Shown here: in pieces, positions 55,147-64,000 of the stretch
Layout of the letters: each line of letters opens with the position of its first letter
Position numbering within the stretch: position 1 is the stretch's first letter
Source of the DNA: Bacteroidota bacterium
GTDB lineage: Bacteria > Bacteroidota > Bacteroidia > NS11-12g > UBA955
Direction of reading: 5' to 3'
Length of the DNA stretch: 64,000 nt
Assembly (NCBI GenBank): GCA_025354385.1
Contig: JANXMZ010000059.1
Span: 1-64,000, forward strand
Program-made: the position numbers and the translations under genes
Notes under the pieces: generated by a model
Databases searched by the model: none
Told to the model about the DNA's origin: nothing
What the model saw: the letters and a program-made list of their open reading frames with translations, nothing else

Positions 55147-55343
55147 TTTAACAAAAAATAATCAAAGTCCTTCTTTTTCAACAAAAAGAGAGGCTTTTTT
55201 AATTGTAACTTTTGCTCACATCATTCGTTATAATGCTATTCATGATTGGTTCTCCACATGCTATGGTGAGCGCCAAATTACAAACTCCGGGAAATATCTT
55301 TTACCTTTGACCTGATAATTGTATCAATACCAAATAATCTGCA

Positions 55344-56150
55344 ATGAATCCATCTAAAAATTATTTCAATCAATCTATGAATGAGATAGTTTTTGAATCT
55401 AAAAACAAAGACTATGGAGCTTTTTTATTGCGTCAATTGTACAAGAAAAACTTAACAAGAGCGCTGTGTTTAACATTGGGTATTTTTATACTTGGTTCTG
55501 CTACGCCTGCCATCATTAATTACTTTGGTTTTTTTAATCACGAAGATCCCTTGATTTTGCAAACAACGGTATTCGAATTGCACGCCCCTCCATCTATTAA
55601 CCCCTTACAAGCACCCAAACCACCACCACCAAAAATAGATGAGGTGAAACGGCCTACTGAAAAATTCATGGAGTTAGAAGCTGCCCAGCATGATGATTTA
55701 AACGAAACTCCCCCGCCAATCAAAGACCTTTTAAATAAAGACATAGGTAGGGTAAAAAAAGATACCATTCTGCCCGACAATTCGGATGCAAGTAAAACCA
55801 ATACTGGAAGCGGTCAGAATGGTAATAACAAAGTTTGGGATAAAGTAGAACAACCCCCTGAGTTTATTGGTGGCGATGAGGCCTACTCACAATTTATGAT
55901 GGATAACATGGCTTATCCACGCGAAGCCAAATCAAAACGATTGCAAGGCATTACCAAAATTTATTTTGTAGTGAACAAGGATGGTTATATTGAGCAAGTA
56001 AAGGTGCTCAAATCCTCCGGCAGTGATATTCTAGATGAAGAAGCCATGCGATTGATTAAAATTCAACCAAAATACAAACCAGGCAAGCAAAATGGGGTAA
56101 ATGTAAAGGCTGGATTTGTAGTGGAAATAGAATTCGTTTTGCCTAAATAA
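55344..56150 (+). CDS. TonB family energy transducer (orphan)
   Basis: This 268-residue protein has a Bacteroidota-type N-terminus (NQSMNEIVFESKNKDYGAFL, residues 9-28), one membrane span (about 40-60), a proline-rich periplasmic linker (LQAPKPPPPKIDE) and a C-terminal TonB domain (about 185-268, ITKIYFVVNKDGYIEQVKVL). TonB transmits proton-motive force to outer-membrane receptors. It is a clear paralogue of the protein at 63074-63886 but has no ExbB or ExbD gene beside it. It lies about 200 bp after the OmpA remnant. Confidence 0.9.
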   Translation: MNPSKNYFNQSMNEIVFESKNKDYGAFLLRQLYKKNLTRALCLTLGIFILGSATPAIINYFGFFNHEDPLILQTTVFELHAPPSINPLQAPKPPPPKIDEVKRPTEKFMELEAAQHDDLNETPPPIKDLLNKDIGRVKKDTILPDNSDASKTNTGSGQNGNNKVWDKVEQPPEFIGGDEAYSQFMMDNMAYPREAKSKRLQGITKIYFVVNKDGYIEQVKVLKSSGSDILDEEAMRLIKIQPKYKPGKQNGVNVKAGFVVEIEFVLPK

Positions 56151-56244
56151 ACACGGCTCTTTGTTTATCGATTTTCATTTTTGGGTAATGGGTTGTTTTA
56201 CCAAAAAAAAGATTATTATTGAAAGCTAATAATTATTCATTACA

Positions 56245-57723
56245 ATGTCTATCTGGAGAAGAAAACCAATACATGCATTTCATTCTGATGCCAAAAAAAG
56301 TGAACTCAACCGCGTACTCACAAAATGGGGATTAACATCGCTCGGAATAGGTGCCATTATTGGCGGTGGTATATTTACCTTAACGGGTATTGCTGCGCAC
56401 GACCATGCCGGTCCGGCCCTGGCAATTGCTTTTGTGCTTGCAGGTGTTGCCTGTACTTTTGCCGCACTTTGTTATGCCGAGTTCTCTTCCATTCTACCTG
56501 TAGAAGGATCTGCATACGCTTATTCTTATGGCACAGTAGGAGAATTATTTGCTTGGTTCATTGGTTGGAATTTAATTTTAGAATACATGATGGGCGCTAC
56601 CACAGTTGCTGTAAGTTGGTCGGGTTATTTTGATAAATTATTGCATTTGTTTGGCATTAATCTGCCTTTGTGGTTGGTAAACGACCCACTTACTGCTGCA
56701 GAAAAAGCAGCTGAGTTGGGCATAGAAGCTCCAACATTTGCATTTAACTTGCCCGCATTTATCATTACTTGGATTGTTACAGGTATATTAGTAAAAGGAA
56801 TAAAAGAAGCTGCCAGAACCAACAACCTTATTGTAATTTTAAAAGTAACCGTTGTCATTTTTGTAATTATAATGGGAGCGTTCTATATTAATACCGCTAA
56901 TTGGTTACCATTCATCCCTGAGCATATTGTGGATGCCAAAGGCGTAGGGCATTTTGGATGGAGTGGAATAGGCACCGCTGCCTCCATTGTGTTCTTTGCT
57001 TATATCGGTTTCGATGCGGTATCTACTCAAGCCGGAGAAGCCATAAATCCCAAAAAGGATGTGCCTTTTGCCATTGTCATGTCTTTAGTAATTTGTACTG
57101 TACTTTATATATTAGTATCTCTTGTGTTAACCGGCATGGTAAAATACGATGCCCTGGATCTTAAAGCGCCAGTAGCTTCTGCATTTTCAAGCATTGGTCA
57201 ACCTTGGGCAGTATACATTATAACGATTGCCGCTGTTGCCGGATTAACCTCTGTAATGATGGTAATGATGTTGGGACAAACGCGAATTTTCCTTGGCATG
57301 GCAAAGGATGGTTTATTGCCTAAAAATTTATTTGGACGATTACACCCCAAATTTAAAACACCTTACAGAAGCACATTGGTAGTAGGTGGTGTAATATCTA
57401 TCATTGCTTCTTTCACCCCTATTGATAAGGTTTCGGAGATGTGCAGCATGGGCACTTTGCTAGCATTCTCTATGGTATGTTTGGCAGTATGGATGTTGCG
57501 TGTACGCCAACCAGACTTGGAACGCCCTTACAAAACCCCTTACTTACCTGTTATTGCAACTTTAGGAATATTGTCTAATTTAATATTAATGTCTCAAGTT
57601 AGAATTGGCACTTGGTACGCATTTATATGCTGGGGAATTTTGGGCATCATTGTTTACTTTGCTTATAGCAGAAAAAATAGCCACCTGCACCCCGGTAACG
57701 AAGAGAAAGCAAATAATTATTAG
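56245..57723 (+). CDS. APC-family amino-acid permease (CAT-like)
   Basis: This 492-residue protein has about 12-13 membrane helices. The first helix has GIGAIIGGGIFTLTGIAAHD (about residues 36-55), the broken-helix motif typical of the amino acid-polyamine-organocation superfamily, and a sequence style close to cationic amino-acid transporters (CAT/YfnA). The substrate cannot be set from sequence alone. It stands alone with small gaps on both sides. Confidence 0.88.
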   Translation: MSIWRRKPIHAFHSDAKKSELNRVLTKWGLTSLGIGAIIGGGIFTLTGIAAHDHAGPALAIAFVLAGVACTFAALCYAEFSSILPVEGSAYAYSYGTVGELFAWFIGWNLILEYMMGATTVAVSWSGYFDKLLHLFGINLPLWLVNDPLTAAEKAAELGIEAPTFAFNLPAFIITWIVTGILVKGIKEAARTNNLIVILKVTVVIFVIIMGAFYINTANWLPFIPEHIVDAKGVGHFGWSGIGTAASIVFFAYIGFDAVSTQAGEAINPKKDVPFAIVMSLVICTVLYILVSLVLTGMVKYDALDLKAPVASAFSSIGQPWAVYIITIAAVAGLTSVMMVMMLGQTRIFLGMAKDGLLPKNLFGRLHPKFKTPYRSTLVVGGVISIIASFTPIDKVSEMCSMGTLLAFSMVCLAVWMLRVRQPDLERPYKTPYLPVIATLGILSNLILMSQVRIGTWYAFICWGILGIIVYFAYSRKNSHLHPGNEEKANNY

Positions 57724-57893
57724 ACATTACCCAATACTATTTTTAGATATTAGGGTCTCACTTTAAAGGTATAATTATTTCTGCATTGCACTCGTATTGA
57801 TTCGAAGTCAATGCAATATACAAATGCAATGGCTTTAGCCAAACCAATTCTTACAACAGAAATAAGACCTTTTTATTAAAGAAACTTGTTGAA
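57724..57893. other. 170-bp intergenic region with a short inverted repeat
   Basis: No gene is visible. TGCATTG and CAATGCA, about 20 bp apart (around 57781-57817), form an imperfect stem separating the convergent permease and RND genes. No T run follows, so a terminator role is doubtful. Confidence 0.35.
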
Positions 57894-60248
57894 TTAATCC
57901 TCTGAATCTTCAGGGTCAATCTCTATCAGAGTCACACCTAGTTCTTTCTTCGCATTGATACTTTTTTCAAGAGAAAGCAATATGCTTGGCAATAAAAGCA
58001 AATTCATAAACATACCAAATATCAAAGATAAAGAGGTTAGCACTCCTAAGGCTACAGTACCCCCGAAATTAGATGCTGCGAATATAATAAAGCCTGCAAA
58101 CAAGGCCACCGCAGTATAAATAATACTTGGACCAGCTTCAATTAAACTCTCTGGAATGGCAATCTTCATATCCCAATTATTTTTCTTTAAAGCATGTCTG
58201 TATTTGGCTAAATAATGAATGGTAAAGTCTACGACAATTCCATAAGCGATACTGAAAATAATAATGGTTGAAGGTTTTAATCGAATGCCAAAGAAACCCA
58301 TTATACCAAAAGTCATGATGAGTGGAATCAAGTTTGGAATTAAAGAAATTAATACCATTCTCCAACTAAAAAATAAGAAGGCCATCATAATCGAAATAAT
58401 TATAAGAGCCGATATCATACTCTGAATCAAATTATCTATAAGGTAATCGTTCCCCTTTAGAAATATAGCGCTGGTACCTGTAATTTTTACATCGTAATTT
58501 TCCTTGGGAAAAATGGAATCAATTTTGAGTTGAACCGACTTGGAAAGTACCTTCATTTTTTGCGAACCAATATCCGCCATTTGAACACTAATACGGGCCA
58601 CTCTGTAGTTACTATCTACCATCGATTTGATGATACTCTTGCTGTATTCCTGTTTAGGTAAATAGTCAACAATATTGCTTATATCGACTACATTAGGCAC
58701 CATAAAATAACGGTCATCTCCGTCGTGCATACCTTGGTTGGCAAACTTCAAAATATCTACCACAGACATGGGCTTAGAGAACTCAGAATATTTATGCAAC
58801 TCCTTTTCCAAACGGTTTATCTTTTGCAGTGTCGCATAATCTTTAACACCTCCATTCTGCTTTGTATCCACCCGAATCTCAAAAGGCAATGTACCCTTCA
58901 GGTTTTTTTCAAAGAATTTCAAATCCATATAAACTGGATCCTTCTCTGGCAAATCATCTACTACATAGCCCAAATTTTTTACTTTAAAAGAACCATAAAT
59001 AGAAAGCACTAATAAAATTCCAGTGATGATATAAATGGTTTTTCGTCTGTTGTAAATCAAATAATTGCAATAATCTAGCGCCTTGTTCAATCGCTTGCCA
59101 TCCAAATGCTTGGTATGTTTTGGTTTGGGTGGGGGTAAATAACTATATACAATGGGTATGAAAACCAACGATACTACATACACCAACATAATAATAATAC
59201 CCGATACCACAGAGAATTGGTCTAGCATTGCGCTGCCAGAAAAACTAAATACCATAAAACCTACTGCTGTAGTCACATTTGTTAAGAACAAAGGCAATCC
59301 ATTTTTCGAAATCAAACGGGTTATGGCCTTCATTTTATTGCCATGGGTGGTATACTCCTGATGATAAACATTTAAGAGGTAGATGCAATTTTGCACCCCA
59401 ATAATGACCATCAGCGGTGGTAAAATACCCGTTAATATGGTAATTTTATAATCGAACATGGCTAGGCAACCCAAAGTGGCAATAACTCCAATTACAACAA
59501 CTACCAATGATAAAATAACTGCACTAAAAAATCTGAAGAATAAGAAAATAAATACAGCTGTTATGAGTATAGAAAGGAAGGTAAATATTTTTATTTCATC
59601 TGCCACCTTGGAACTCATAATGGTGCGCACATAAGGCAATCCCGAAAAATGCATCTGGCAATTGTGTTTGGCTCCAAAAGCATTGGCTCTTGCTTCTATC
59701 GATCGCACCAATGGAATTCTTGCTTTGCTATCCAATTCCTTCTTTTTTAATGTAACGGCAATAAGGGTAACGTTGCTATCTGAATTGTATAACAATCCAT
59801 CATAAAATTTCAAATGCCCAATAAATCTTTTGAATGAATCTACTTCTTCTTGATTTTTAAATTTTTGAGTCAATAAAGATTGAATGCTCAATCTTCTCAT
59901 GGAATCATCGCGCACCAAGTTGTATGCTTTGGCTAAAGAAACCACTTTCTCTACCCCTTCTGTTTTTTCTAGATCGTTGCTTAAATCATACCAATCATTA
60001 AAAAACCCGAGTTCAAAAATATGTTTACTTTGAACACCGATGACTAAGATGTTGCCATCCTCTCCAAAAGTTTCCTTAAACTTTACATAGTCTACATAAT
60101 CTGGGTCATCTTTGGGAATAATCTTCGCAAAATCATAGGTCATCTTAACCTTGGTTGCAAAAAATCCAAAAACTGCCGTTATGGCAAATAAAGAAACCAG
60201 CAGCCAAAAGCGATTTCTAATACAAAAGGTTGATAAGGCACTCCACAT
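57894..60248 (-). CDS. MMPL-type RND superfamily transporter
   Basis: This 784-residue protein has two duplicated halves, each with one membrane helix, a periplasmic loop and then five helices (sterol-sensing-like bundles around residues 220-370 and 610-765). It is shorter than drug or metal RND pumps and has the MMPL layout. Family members export lipids, hopanoids or other hydrophobic compounds, usually without a separate adaptor. There is no adaptor or channel gene nearby. The C-terminus is acidic (EIDPEDSED). Confidence 0.85.
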   Translation of the reverse strand: MWSALSTFCIRNRFWLLVSLFAITAVFGFFATKVKMTYDFAKIIPKDDPDYVDYVKFKETFGEDGNILVIGVQSKHIFELGFFNDWYDLSNDLEKTEGVEKVVSLAKAYNLVRDDSMRRLSIQSLLTQKFKNQEEVDSFKRFIGHLKFYDGLLYNSDSNVTLIAVTLKKKELDSKARIPLVRSIEARANAFGAKHNCQMHFSGLPYVRTIMSSKVADEIKIFTFLSILITAVFIFLFFRFFSAVILSLVVVVIGVIATLGCLAMFDYKITILTGILPPLMVIIGVQNCIYLLNVYHQEYTTHGNKMKAITRLISKNGLPLFLTNVTTAVGFMVFSFSGSAMLDQFSVVSGIIIMLVYVVSLVFIPIVYSYLPPPKPKHTKHLDGKRLNKALDYCNYLIYNRRKTIYIITGILLVLSIYGSFKVKNLGYVVDDLPEKDPVYMDLKFFEKNLKGTLPFEIRVDTKQNGGVKDYATLQKINRLEKELHKYSEFSKPMSVVDILKFANQGMHDGDDRYFMVPNVVDISNIVDYLPKQEYSKSIIKSMVDSNYRVARISVQMADIGSQKMKVLSKSVQLKIDSIFPKENYDVKITGTSAIFLKGNDYLIDNLIQSMISALIIISIMMAFLFFSWRMVLISLIPNLIPLIMTFGIMGFFGIRLKPSTIIIFSIAYGIVVDFTIHYLAKYRHALKKNNWDMKIAIPESLIEAGPSIIYTAVALFAGFIIFAASNFGGTVALGVLTSLSLIFGMFMNLLLLPSILLSLEKSINAKKELGVTLIEIDPEDSED

Positions 60249-60361
60249 TTTTTGGCAAAAATAAGCAAAACTTGCTTAAGCCTTGTTAATAAATTAATAT
60301 AACACTGGGCAAAGGCTGACTTAAGTCCTAAATCAAGTCCAATTTAGTTTCTAGAACCCTA

Positions 60362-61924
60362 CTACTTCAGACGCTTTATCTCATCTTGAGCTTTCACATT
60401 ACTTGGATCTATCTCAACAATTTTATTGAAATATTCCTTTGCTTTTACATTGTCTTTTTGAGCCAAAGCTACAAACCCAAGATAAGTATAGGCACTTACA
60501 AGATTGGCCTTATTCTTAGCAACATCTGTAGAGGCTAATTCTATGTATTTCAAATAATGATTGACCGCAAATCCTTTCAAATTAGACTTGTCCTCCAACT
60601 CCAAATTAGATTTTGCTCTCCATAAATAACCATCTGGTGTTTTGGGTTGCAACTTAACGAACATAGCAAAAGTGGTATCTGCATTCACAAATTCGGCATT
60701 ACTAAAGTAGGCACGGCCCAAATAATAGTAATCCAAATTAGGCACTTCCATTTGCTTCATGTTTAATCTTTTTTTATACTCTGCAATGGATTGTTTATAT
60801 CGTTTAGAATTATATAATATTTTAGCGTATTCGGATTGCAATTCAGCATTTGTAGAATCCATTTCTACCGCCCTTTTCATATAGCCTATGGCATTGCCAG
60901 TATCATTATTGGCGGAAGCAATCCGGCCAGAATAAACATAATCCAGATTAATCAACTTGCTCTTATCGCAATATTTCCAAAAATTACCCATCGCCACTTG
61001 GGCTTCTTTTGGCTTCTTAATTTCGTAACTGCAGTAAGCCAATATTCTATAATAAATAAAATTGGTAGAATCTTGTTTAATATAATTGCTAACTTCATCA
61101 ACCGCAGTTTGGTATTCTTTTAATTGGTACAAGAAACCACCATAGGTACCTTTGGCTCTGCTGTCGTTGTCATTCAATTCAAGATATTTTTTAAACTCGC
61201 TGGTGGCCTTTGTATAGTTTCTGGTTAAATAATACAACTCACCCAATTCTTTATGAACAATGCTATAATTAGGGTTGATGGTATTGGCTTTTTCTAAAAA
61301 CTCAATCGCCTTCGTATAATTAGTAGAAGAATAAAACAATCTACCAATGCGTATCAATGCCATCAGGTTGTCAGGTTGTTTATCCGTTACCATTTCATAT
61401 TGGCTCATGGCTTTACCACCTTCATGCTGCTCCAAATACATATCGCCAACACTCAAAGTAAAAAAGTCGCTGTTAGGAGAAAGTCGGCTGGCCTCTAGAA
61501 AGTATGGCAAATACTCGGCTACCGCAGTAGCCTTCGGTTGATAGGTTAAAAAGCCTGCTTGATAAAACACCTCTGCATCTTTCTTTTTTGACAAAGACAA
61601 CGCTTTATCAATCAATGATTGAATGGTGGCTTTATCATTCTTATTCATGATGGCCAAACGCGCTTTAGCAATAAAGGCATAGGCATCGGTGCCCGCATCG
61701 GCTTTTGAATAAAATATTTTGGCAGAATCCATCTCATCTAATTTAAGGTAGGTATTCCCTAAATACAATGCCGCCTGTGAGCTATTCGCATACAAAGCCA
61801 TTAAGGTATGTTTGGCTTGTTTGTAATTTTCATTTTGAAATTCATTTCTGGCCTGTTCTATGGTTTGGGCCGACATACAGTTAGCAAATCCAATTGCTAA
61901 AATTAAAGTTAGTATATTTTTCAT
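60362..61924 (-). CDS. TPR-repeat protein of the TonB operon
   Basis: This 520-residue exported protein has a signal peptide (about residues 1-19, ending MSA) and then tetratricopeptide repeats over almost its whole length, at least nine to ten recognisable units (for example SIVHKELGELYYLTRNYTKA). It is the last gene of a leftward group TonB / small membrane protein / PstS-like / TPR and starts three bases after the PstS-like stop. In Bacteroidota such TPR proteins follow ExbBD-TonB sets; the partner is unknown. Confidence 0.85.
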   Translation of the reverse strand: MKNILTLILAIGFANCMSAQTIEQARNEFQNENYKQAKHTLMALYANSSQAALYLGNTYLKLDEMDSAKIFYSKADAGTDAYAFIAKARLAIMNKNDKATIQSLIDKALSLSKKKDAEVFYQAGFLTYQPKATAVAEYLPYFLEASRLSPNSDFFTLSVGDMYLEQHEGGKAMSQYEMVTDKQPDNLMALIRIGRLFYSSTNYTKAIEFLEKANTINPNYSIVHKELGELYYLTRNYTKATSEFKKYLELNDNDSRAKGTYGGFLYQLKEYQTAVDEVSNYIKQDSTNFIYYRILAYCSYEIKKPKEAQVAMGNFWKYCDKSKLINLDYVYSGRIASANNDTGNAIGYMKRAVEMDSTNAELQSEYAKILYNSKRYKQSIAEYKKRLNMKQMEVPNLDYYYLGRAYFSNAEFVNADTTFAMFVKLQPKTPDGYLWRAKSNLELEDKSNLKGFAVNHYLKYIELASTDVAKNKANLVSAYTYLGFVALAQKDNVKAKEYFNKIVEIDPSNVKAQDEIKRLK

Positions 61925-61927
61925 TTA

Positions 61928-62842
61928 TTAATTCGTATTTATTATCACCTCACGCCCAGGGAAGATGGCTGGTACCATGCCGCACCTCAAAAATAATCGC
62001 TGAGCCTTTGGTTTAAATATATAATTTACAAAATTTGTGCCCGATTTTTTTTCCATGTTACAGTTCAATAATACAATAGGCATTGTATAGGGATAATCTT
62101 TAGTTGTAATGCTCTCTTGACTCGGATTCACAAGCAATTCAGTATTCGTTGAATCGGTATATTTGACAGATAAAATTTTTAAATTCTTTAACATTTCACT
62201 GGTACTCTCAGCCTCAATATCGGATATATATGAGAATGGGATGATACCTATTGAATTTTTATCCTTGCTAATAAAATCAATTAAATCCTGTAGTCCATTT
62301 TTTGAAAAGCCTTTAGACATTTCAGCGTCGTTCAAATGCAAATACGATTTAAAATAAGGTATGGCTTGGCAATTATTACTCTCGAAAACAAATTGATATT
62401 TCATCAAATTCTTGCCCGTAAAATAAACACTCAAATGTTCAGGCGTCATATACTCTAACTCACATTCCTTGTTGGCAATAAATACAAATGCATCGTGGGC
62501 AATAATATATTGCTTTGGATTAAAATCTTCTTTTGAGGTTAAAAATCTGGCCTCTTCGCCACTTAAATTGCGTTGCAGAACTGCACAATTCAATTCATTG
62601 CTCAACAATTTTTTTATGATGCTAGATTCTTGGGCATAATGCAATTGAATGAATGGCGTATTGTATTCATTTTCGAAGGCTTTTCTTTGCTCGTTGATAA
62701 GCACTGCGAGGCTAGTATCAACCCAAATCTCCAAGGTATCTTTTAAAGATATCTGAGACTCAGACTTCGTGTTTTGAACACAGGCCCCTATTTGTAAGAG
62801 GCCTGTTATAATCAATATTGATAAAATAAATTTAGTCTTCAT
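61928..62842 (-). CDS. PstS-like substrate-binding lipoprotein
   Basis: This 304-residue lipoprotein has lipobox QIGAC (Cys21) and a periplasmic-binding fold of the PstS type, with KTKSESQISL, CAVLQRNLSGEE, IGIIPFSYISD and a C-terminal PKAQRLFLRCGMVP. ATG 62842 was chosen because the upstream 18 codons break the signal peptide. No PstA, PstB or PstC lies nearby, so it is not part of a phosphate ABC importer in this window; it sits between a TonB-type gene and a TPR gene. Its start overlaps the small membrane protein gene by 11 bp. Confidence 0.8.
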   Translation of the reverse strand: MKTKFILSILIITGLLQIGACVQNTKSESQISLKDTLEIWVDTSLAVLINEQRKAFENEYNTPFIQLHYAQESSIIKKLLSNELNCAVLQRNLSGEEARFLTSKEDFNPKQYIIAHDAFVFIANKECELEYMTPEHLSVYFTGKNLMKYQFVFESNNCQAIPYFKSYLHLNDAEMSKGFSKNGLQDLIDFISKDKNSIGIIPFSYISDIEAESTSEMLKNLKILSVKYTDSTNTELLVNPSQESITTKDYPYTMPIVLLNCNMEKKSGTNFVNYIFKPKAQRLFLRCGMVPAIFPGREVIINTN

Positions 62843-63053
62843 TACTCGATTCCGCTTTGAAATCCTGAACGGTGCGAACCATGCGGTAACAACCATAGAG
62901 AAAAAGAAGCAATGCCAAAATTCGTTTCGTACTTATATCACCTGCTTCATTCAACATGTCTGAAAAATAAAAGACAAAAGCGAAACATATGAATAAAATA
63001 TAAATAGGAAACTTGAAAAGGTAAGCGGGATGTTGTATTAATTTCTTAAACAC
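62832..63053 (-). CDS. Small two-helix membrane protein of the TonB operon
   Basis: This 73-residue protein has two membrane segments (about residues 14-32 and 42-60) and an acidic tail (ESSNED). The family is known to me only as a hypothetical protein located after tonB in Bacteroidota exb/ton operons. It overlaps the PstS-like gene by 11 bp and starts 20 bp after tonB. No enzymatic motif is visible. Confidence 0.7.
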   Translation of the reverse strand: MFKKLIQHPAYLFKFPIYILFICFAFVFYFSDMLNEAGDISTKRILALLLFLYGCYRMVRTVQDFKAESSNED

Positions 63054-63073
63054 AATACATTCATTAACTCACT

Positions 63074-63886
63074 TTATTCTATAGTAAACTCAATAGGAAC
63101 AACGCATCGCACAGGCACAGCTGCACCATTTTGTTTGCCCGCTTTGAACCTTACTTTGCCATCTTTAGCCAAAAGTTTCACAACTCTTAGTGCCTCCGCA
63201 TCCAAAGCCTTATGTCCCGAAGTTTCTTTAAGCGCCACATCTTCCACTACACCTTCGCTATTGACAATAAAATAAACCAATGTAACGCCGGTTACTTCAT
63301 CATTATATTCTTGCGTAGGATATTGAAGATTATCTCCTAAAAATCCTTGCAGATCTCCAATAAAAGATGGCATTTGCTCTACTCTTTCATAGAATTTAGG
63401 GGCCACTGGTGCTCCTCCACCTACATCTCCACCTGGTGGTGGTGGATCATCTGTTCCTTCTCCTGCCACATCTTTAACACCAATATCTTTTTTATCCAAT
63501 TGGTCTATAGTTGGTGGAGGCGGCTCATCTACTTCTTCCTTCTTTACCGCTTCCATTTCTAAAAATCGAACCGTTGGACGCAATACGGGCTCCACTGGTG
63601 GTGGTGGCGGTGGTGGTGGCTCATCTGGTTTAATAGAGGGTGGAGGTTGCAGTACAATTGTAGTAGTATCTAATACCTCTGCTTGTTTTTCTTTGAACAA
63701 TCCTAAATTTTTGGCAATTGTAGGTGTGTACATACTGAAAATAAAAACACCCACACTAATACTCAAAGCTTTTAAAAGGTGTTTGTCGTATAACTGTCTC
63801 AATACATAAGCGCCATAGTTTTTGTTTCTTTTGTCAAAAACTATTTCGTCCATCGACTGATTGTGATAATCTAATTTAACTTCCAT
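63074..63886 (-). CDS. TonB family energy transducer
   Basis: This 270-residue protein begins with the Bacteroidota NQSMDEIVFDKRNKNYGAYV segment (residues 9-28), one membrane span (about 37-56), a strongly proline-rich linker (PDEPPPPPPPPVEPV and a glycine-rich part with PPPGGDVGGG) and a C-terminal TonB domain (about 190-270, VTLVYFIVNSEGVVEDV). It is a paralogue of the protein at 55344-56150. The gene before it runs off the right edge and is probably ExbD, giving an exb/ton operon. Confidence 0.9.
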   Translation of the reverse strand: MEVKLDYHNQSMDEIVFDKRNKNYGAYVLRQLYDKHLLKALSISVGVFIFSMYTPTIAKNLGLFKEKQAEVLDTTTIVLQPPPSIKPDEPPPPPPPPVEPVLRPTVRFLEMEAVKKEEVDEPPPPTIDQLDKKDIGVKDVAGEGTDDPPPPGGDVGGGAPVAPKFYERVEQMPSFIGDLQGFLGDNLQYPTQEYNDEVTGVTLVYFIVNSEGVVEDVALKETSGHKALDAEALRVVKLLAKDGKVRFKAGKQNGAAVPVRCVVPIEFTIE

Positions 63887-63943
63887 AACATTCTTTTTGT
63901 GGTTAATACAATACTTAATTTAAAGGTAAACGCTAAATCTAAA

Positions 63944-64000
63944 TTATTCTGGAACCACGGTTCCCTTTCCCCCGTTTTTAATCGCCTCTAATTCCGGACC
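63944..64000 (-). CDS. C-terminal end of the gene upstream of tonB (partial, possibly exbD)
   Basis: The last 18 codons and a TAA are open on the minus strand and read GPELEAIKNGGKGTVVPE. The tail is too short to identify. In Bacteroidota the gene just upstream of this TonB type is usually exbD, so ExbD is the likely product by context alone. Confidence 0.4.
   Translation of the reverse strand, partial: GPELEAIKNGGKGTVVPE

Noticed and set aside
55130..55315. Small open frame of 61 codons
   Set aside because: It overlaps the end of the OmpA remnant, has no recognisable features and no ribosome-binding site.
57781..57817. TGCATTG/CAATGCA repeat as a terminator
   Set aside because: The stem is short and imperfect and no T run follows.
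1..64000. tRNA, rRNA, CRISPR array or riboswitch
   Set aside because: I read the intergenic stretches for cloverleaf arms, regular repeat-spacer patterns and conserved riboswitch cores and saw none; a covariance-model search would be decisive.

Overview
The window comes from an AT-rich member of the Bacteroidota, probably near the Chitinophagales or Sphingobacteriia; I cannot name the genus. Evidence: promoter-like boxes of the form TAnnTTTG, C-terminal type IX secretion (T9SS) sorting domains, a fused SecDF, HmuY-type proteins next to a TonB-dependent receptor, an FtsZ ending in LHDNVD, Bacteroidota-type TonB proteins (NQSMxEIVF near the N-terminus) and frequent TTG/GTG starts in overlapping genes.

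Layout. (1) 1-4.4 kb: the end of an IS30-type transposase at the left edge, a small CPMC membrane protein with a DUF983 protein, then a leftward cluster with a fluoride channel, an RmlD-like reductase, a secreted protein of unknown function and an outer-membrane barrel. (2) 4.5-19.8 kb: the whole division and cell-wall (dcw) cluster in one direction, mraZ-rsmH-ftsL-ftsI-murE-mraY-murD-ftsW-murG-murC-ftsQ-ftsA-ftsZ, preceded by three MraZ-type boxes with 10-bp period and closed by a strong terminator. murB, murF and ddl are not here. (3) 20-24.2 kb: lineage-specific genes, a helically phased ACGTA palindrome, and a small protein / membrane protein / NarX-NarL-type two-component set. (4) 24.3-33.5 kb: fabG-tatC-rpiB, a mini cytochrome b5, an OmpR-type two-component pair, then a likely haem uptake operon (T9SS-sorted HmuY-like protein, TonB-dependent receptor, HmuY-like lipoprotein) and a cysteine-cluster protein. 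(5) 33.4-40.6 kb, leftward: a PNGase F-like T9SS protein, a DUF1684 lipoprotein, a lytic transglycosylase with LysM, and an ABC ATPase with its membrane partner. (6) 40.8-45.5 kb: secDF, a TPR lipoprotein and a fourfold-repeat membrane protein. (7) 45.6-55.2 kb: a heavy-metal RND efflux operon with its own two-component system, flanked on both sides by decayed genes (an S41-peptidase N-terminal remnant and an OmpA-family lipoprotein). (8) 55.3-64 kb: an orphan TonB, an amino-acid permease, an MMPL-type RND protein, and a TonB / small membrane protein / PstS-like / TPR operon continuing off the right edge.

The observations most worth following are: three perfect CTTAAAA direct repeats at exactly 11-bp spacing between the metal-efflux operon and its OmpR-type regulators; the 15-bp palindrome with four phased ACGTA-type cores; the two HmuY-like proteins around one receptor; and the two pseudogenes bordering the metal locus. 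I saw no tRNA, rRNA or CRISPR array. I did not find a clearly new defence or mobile system.
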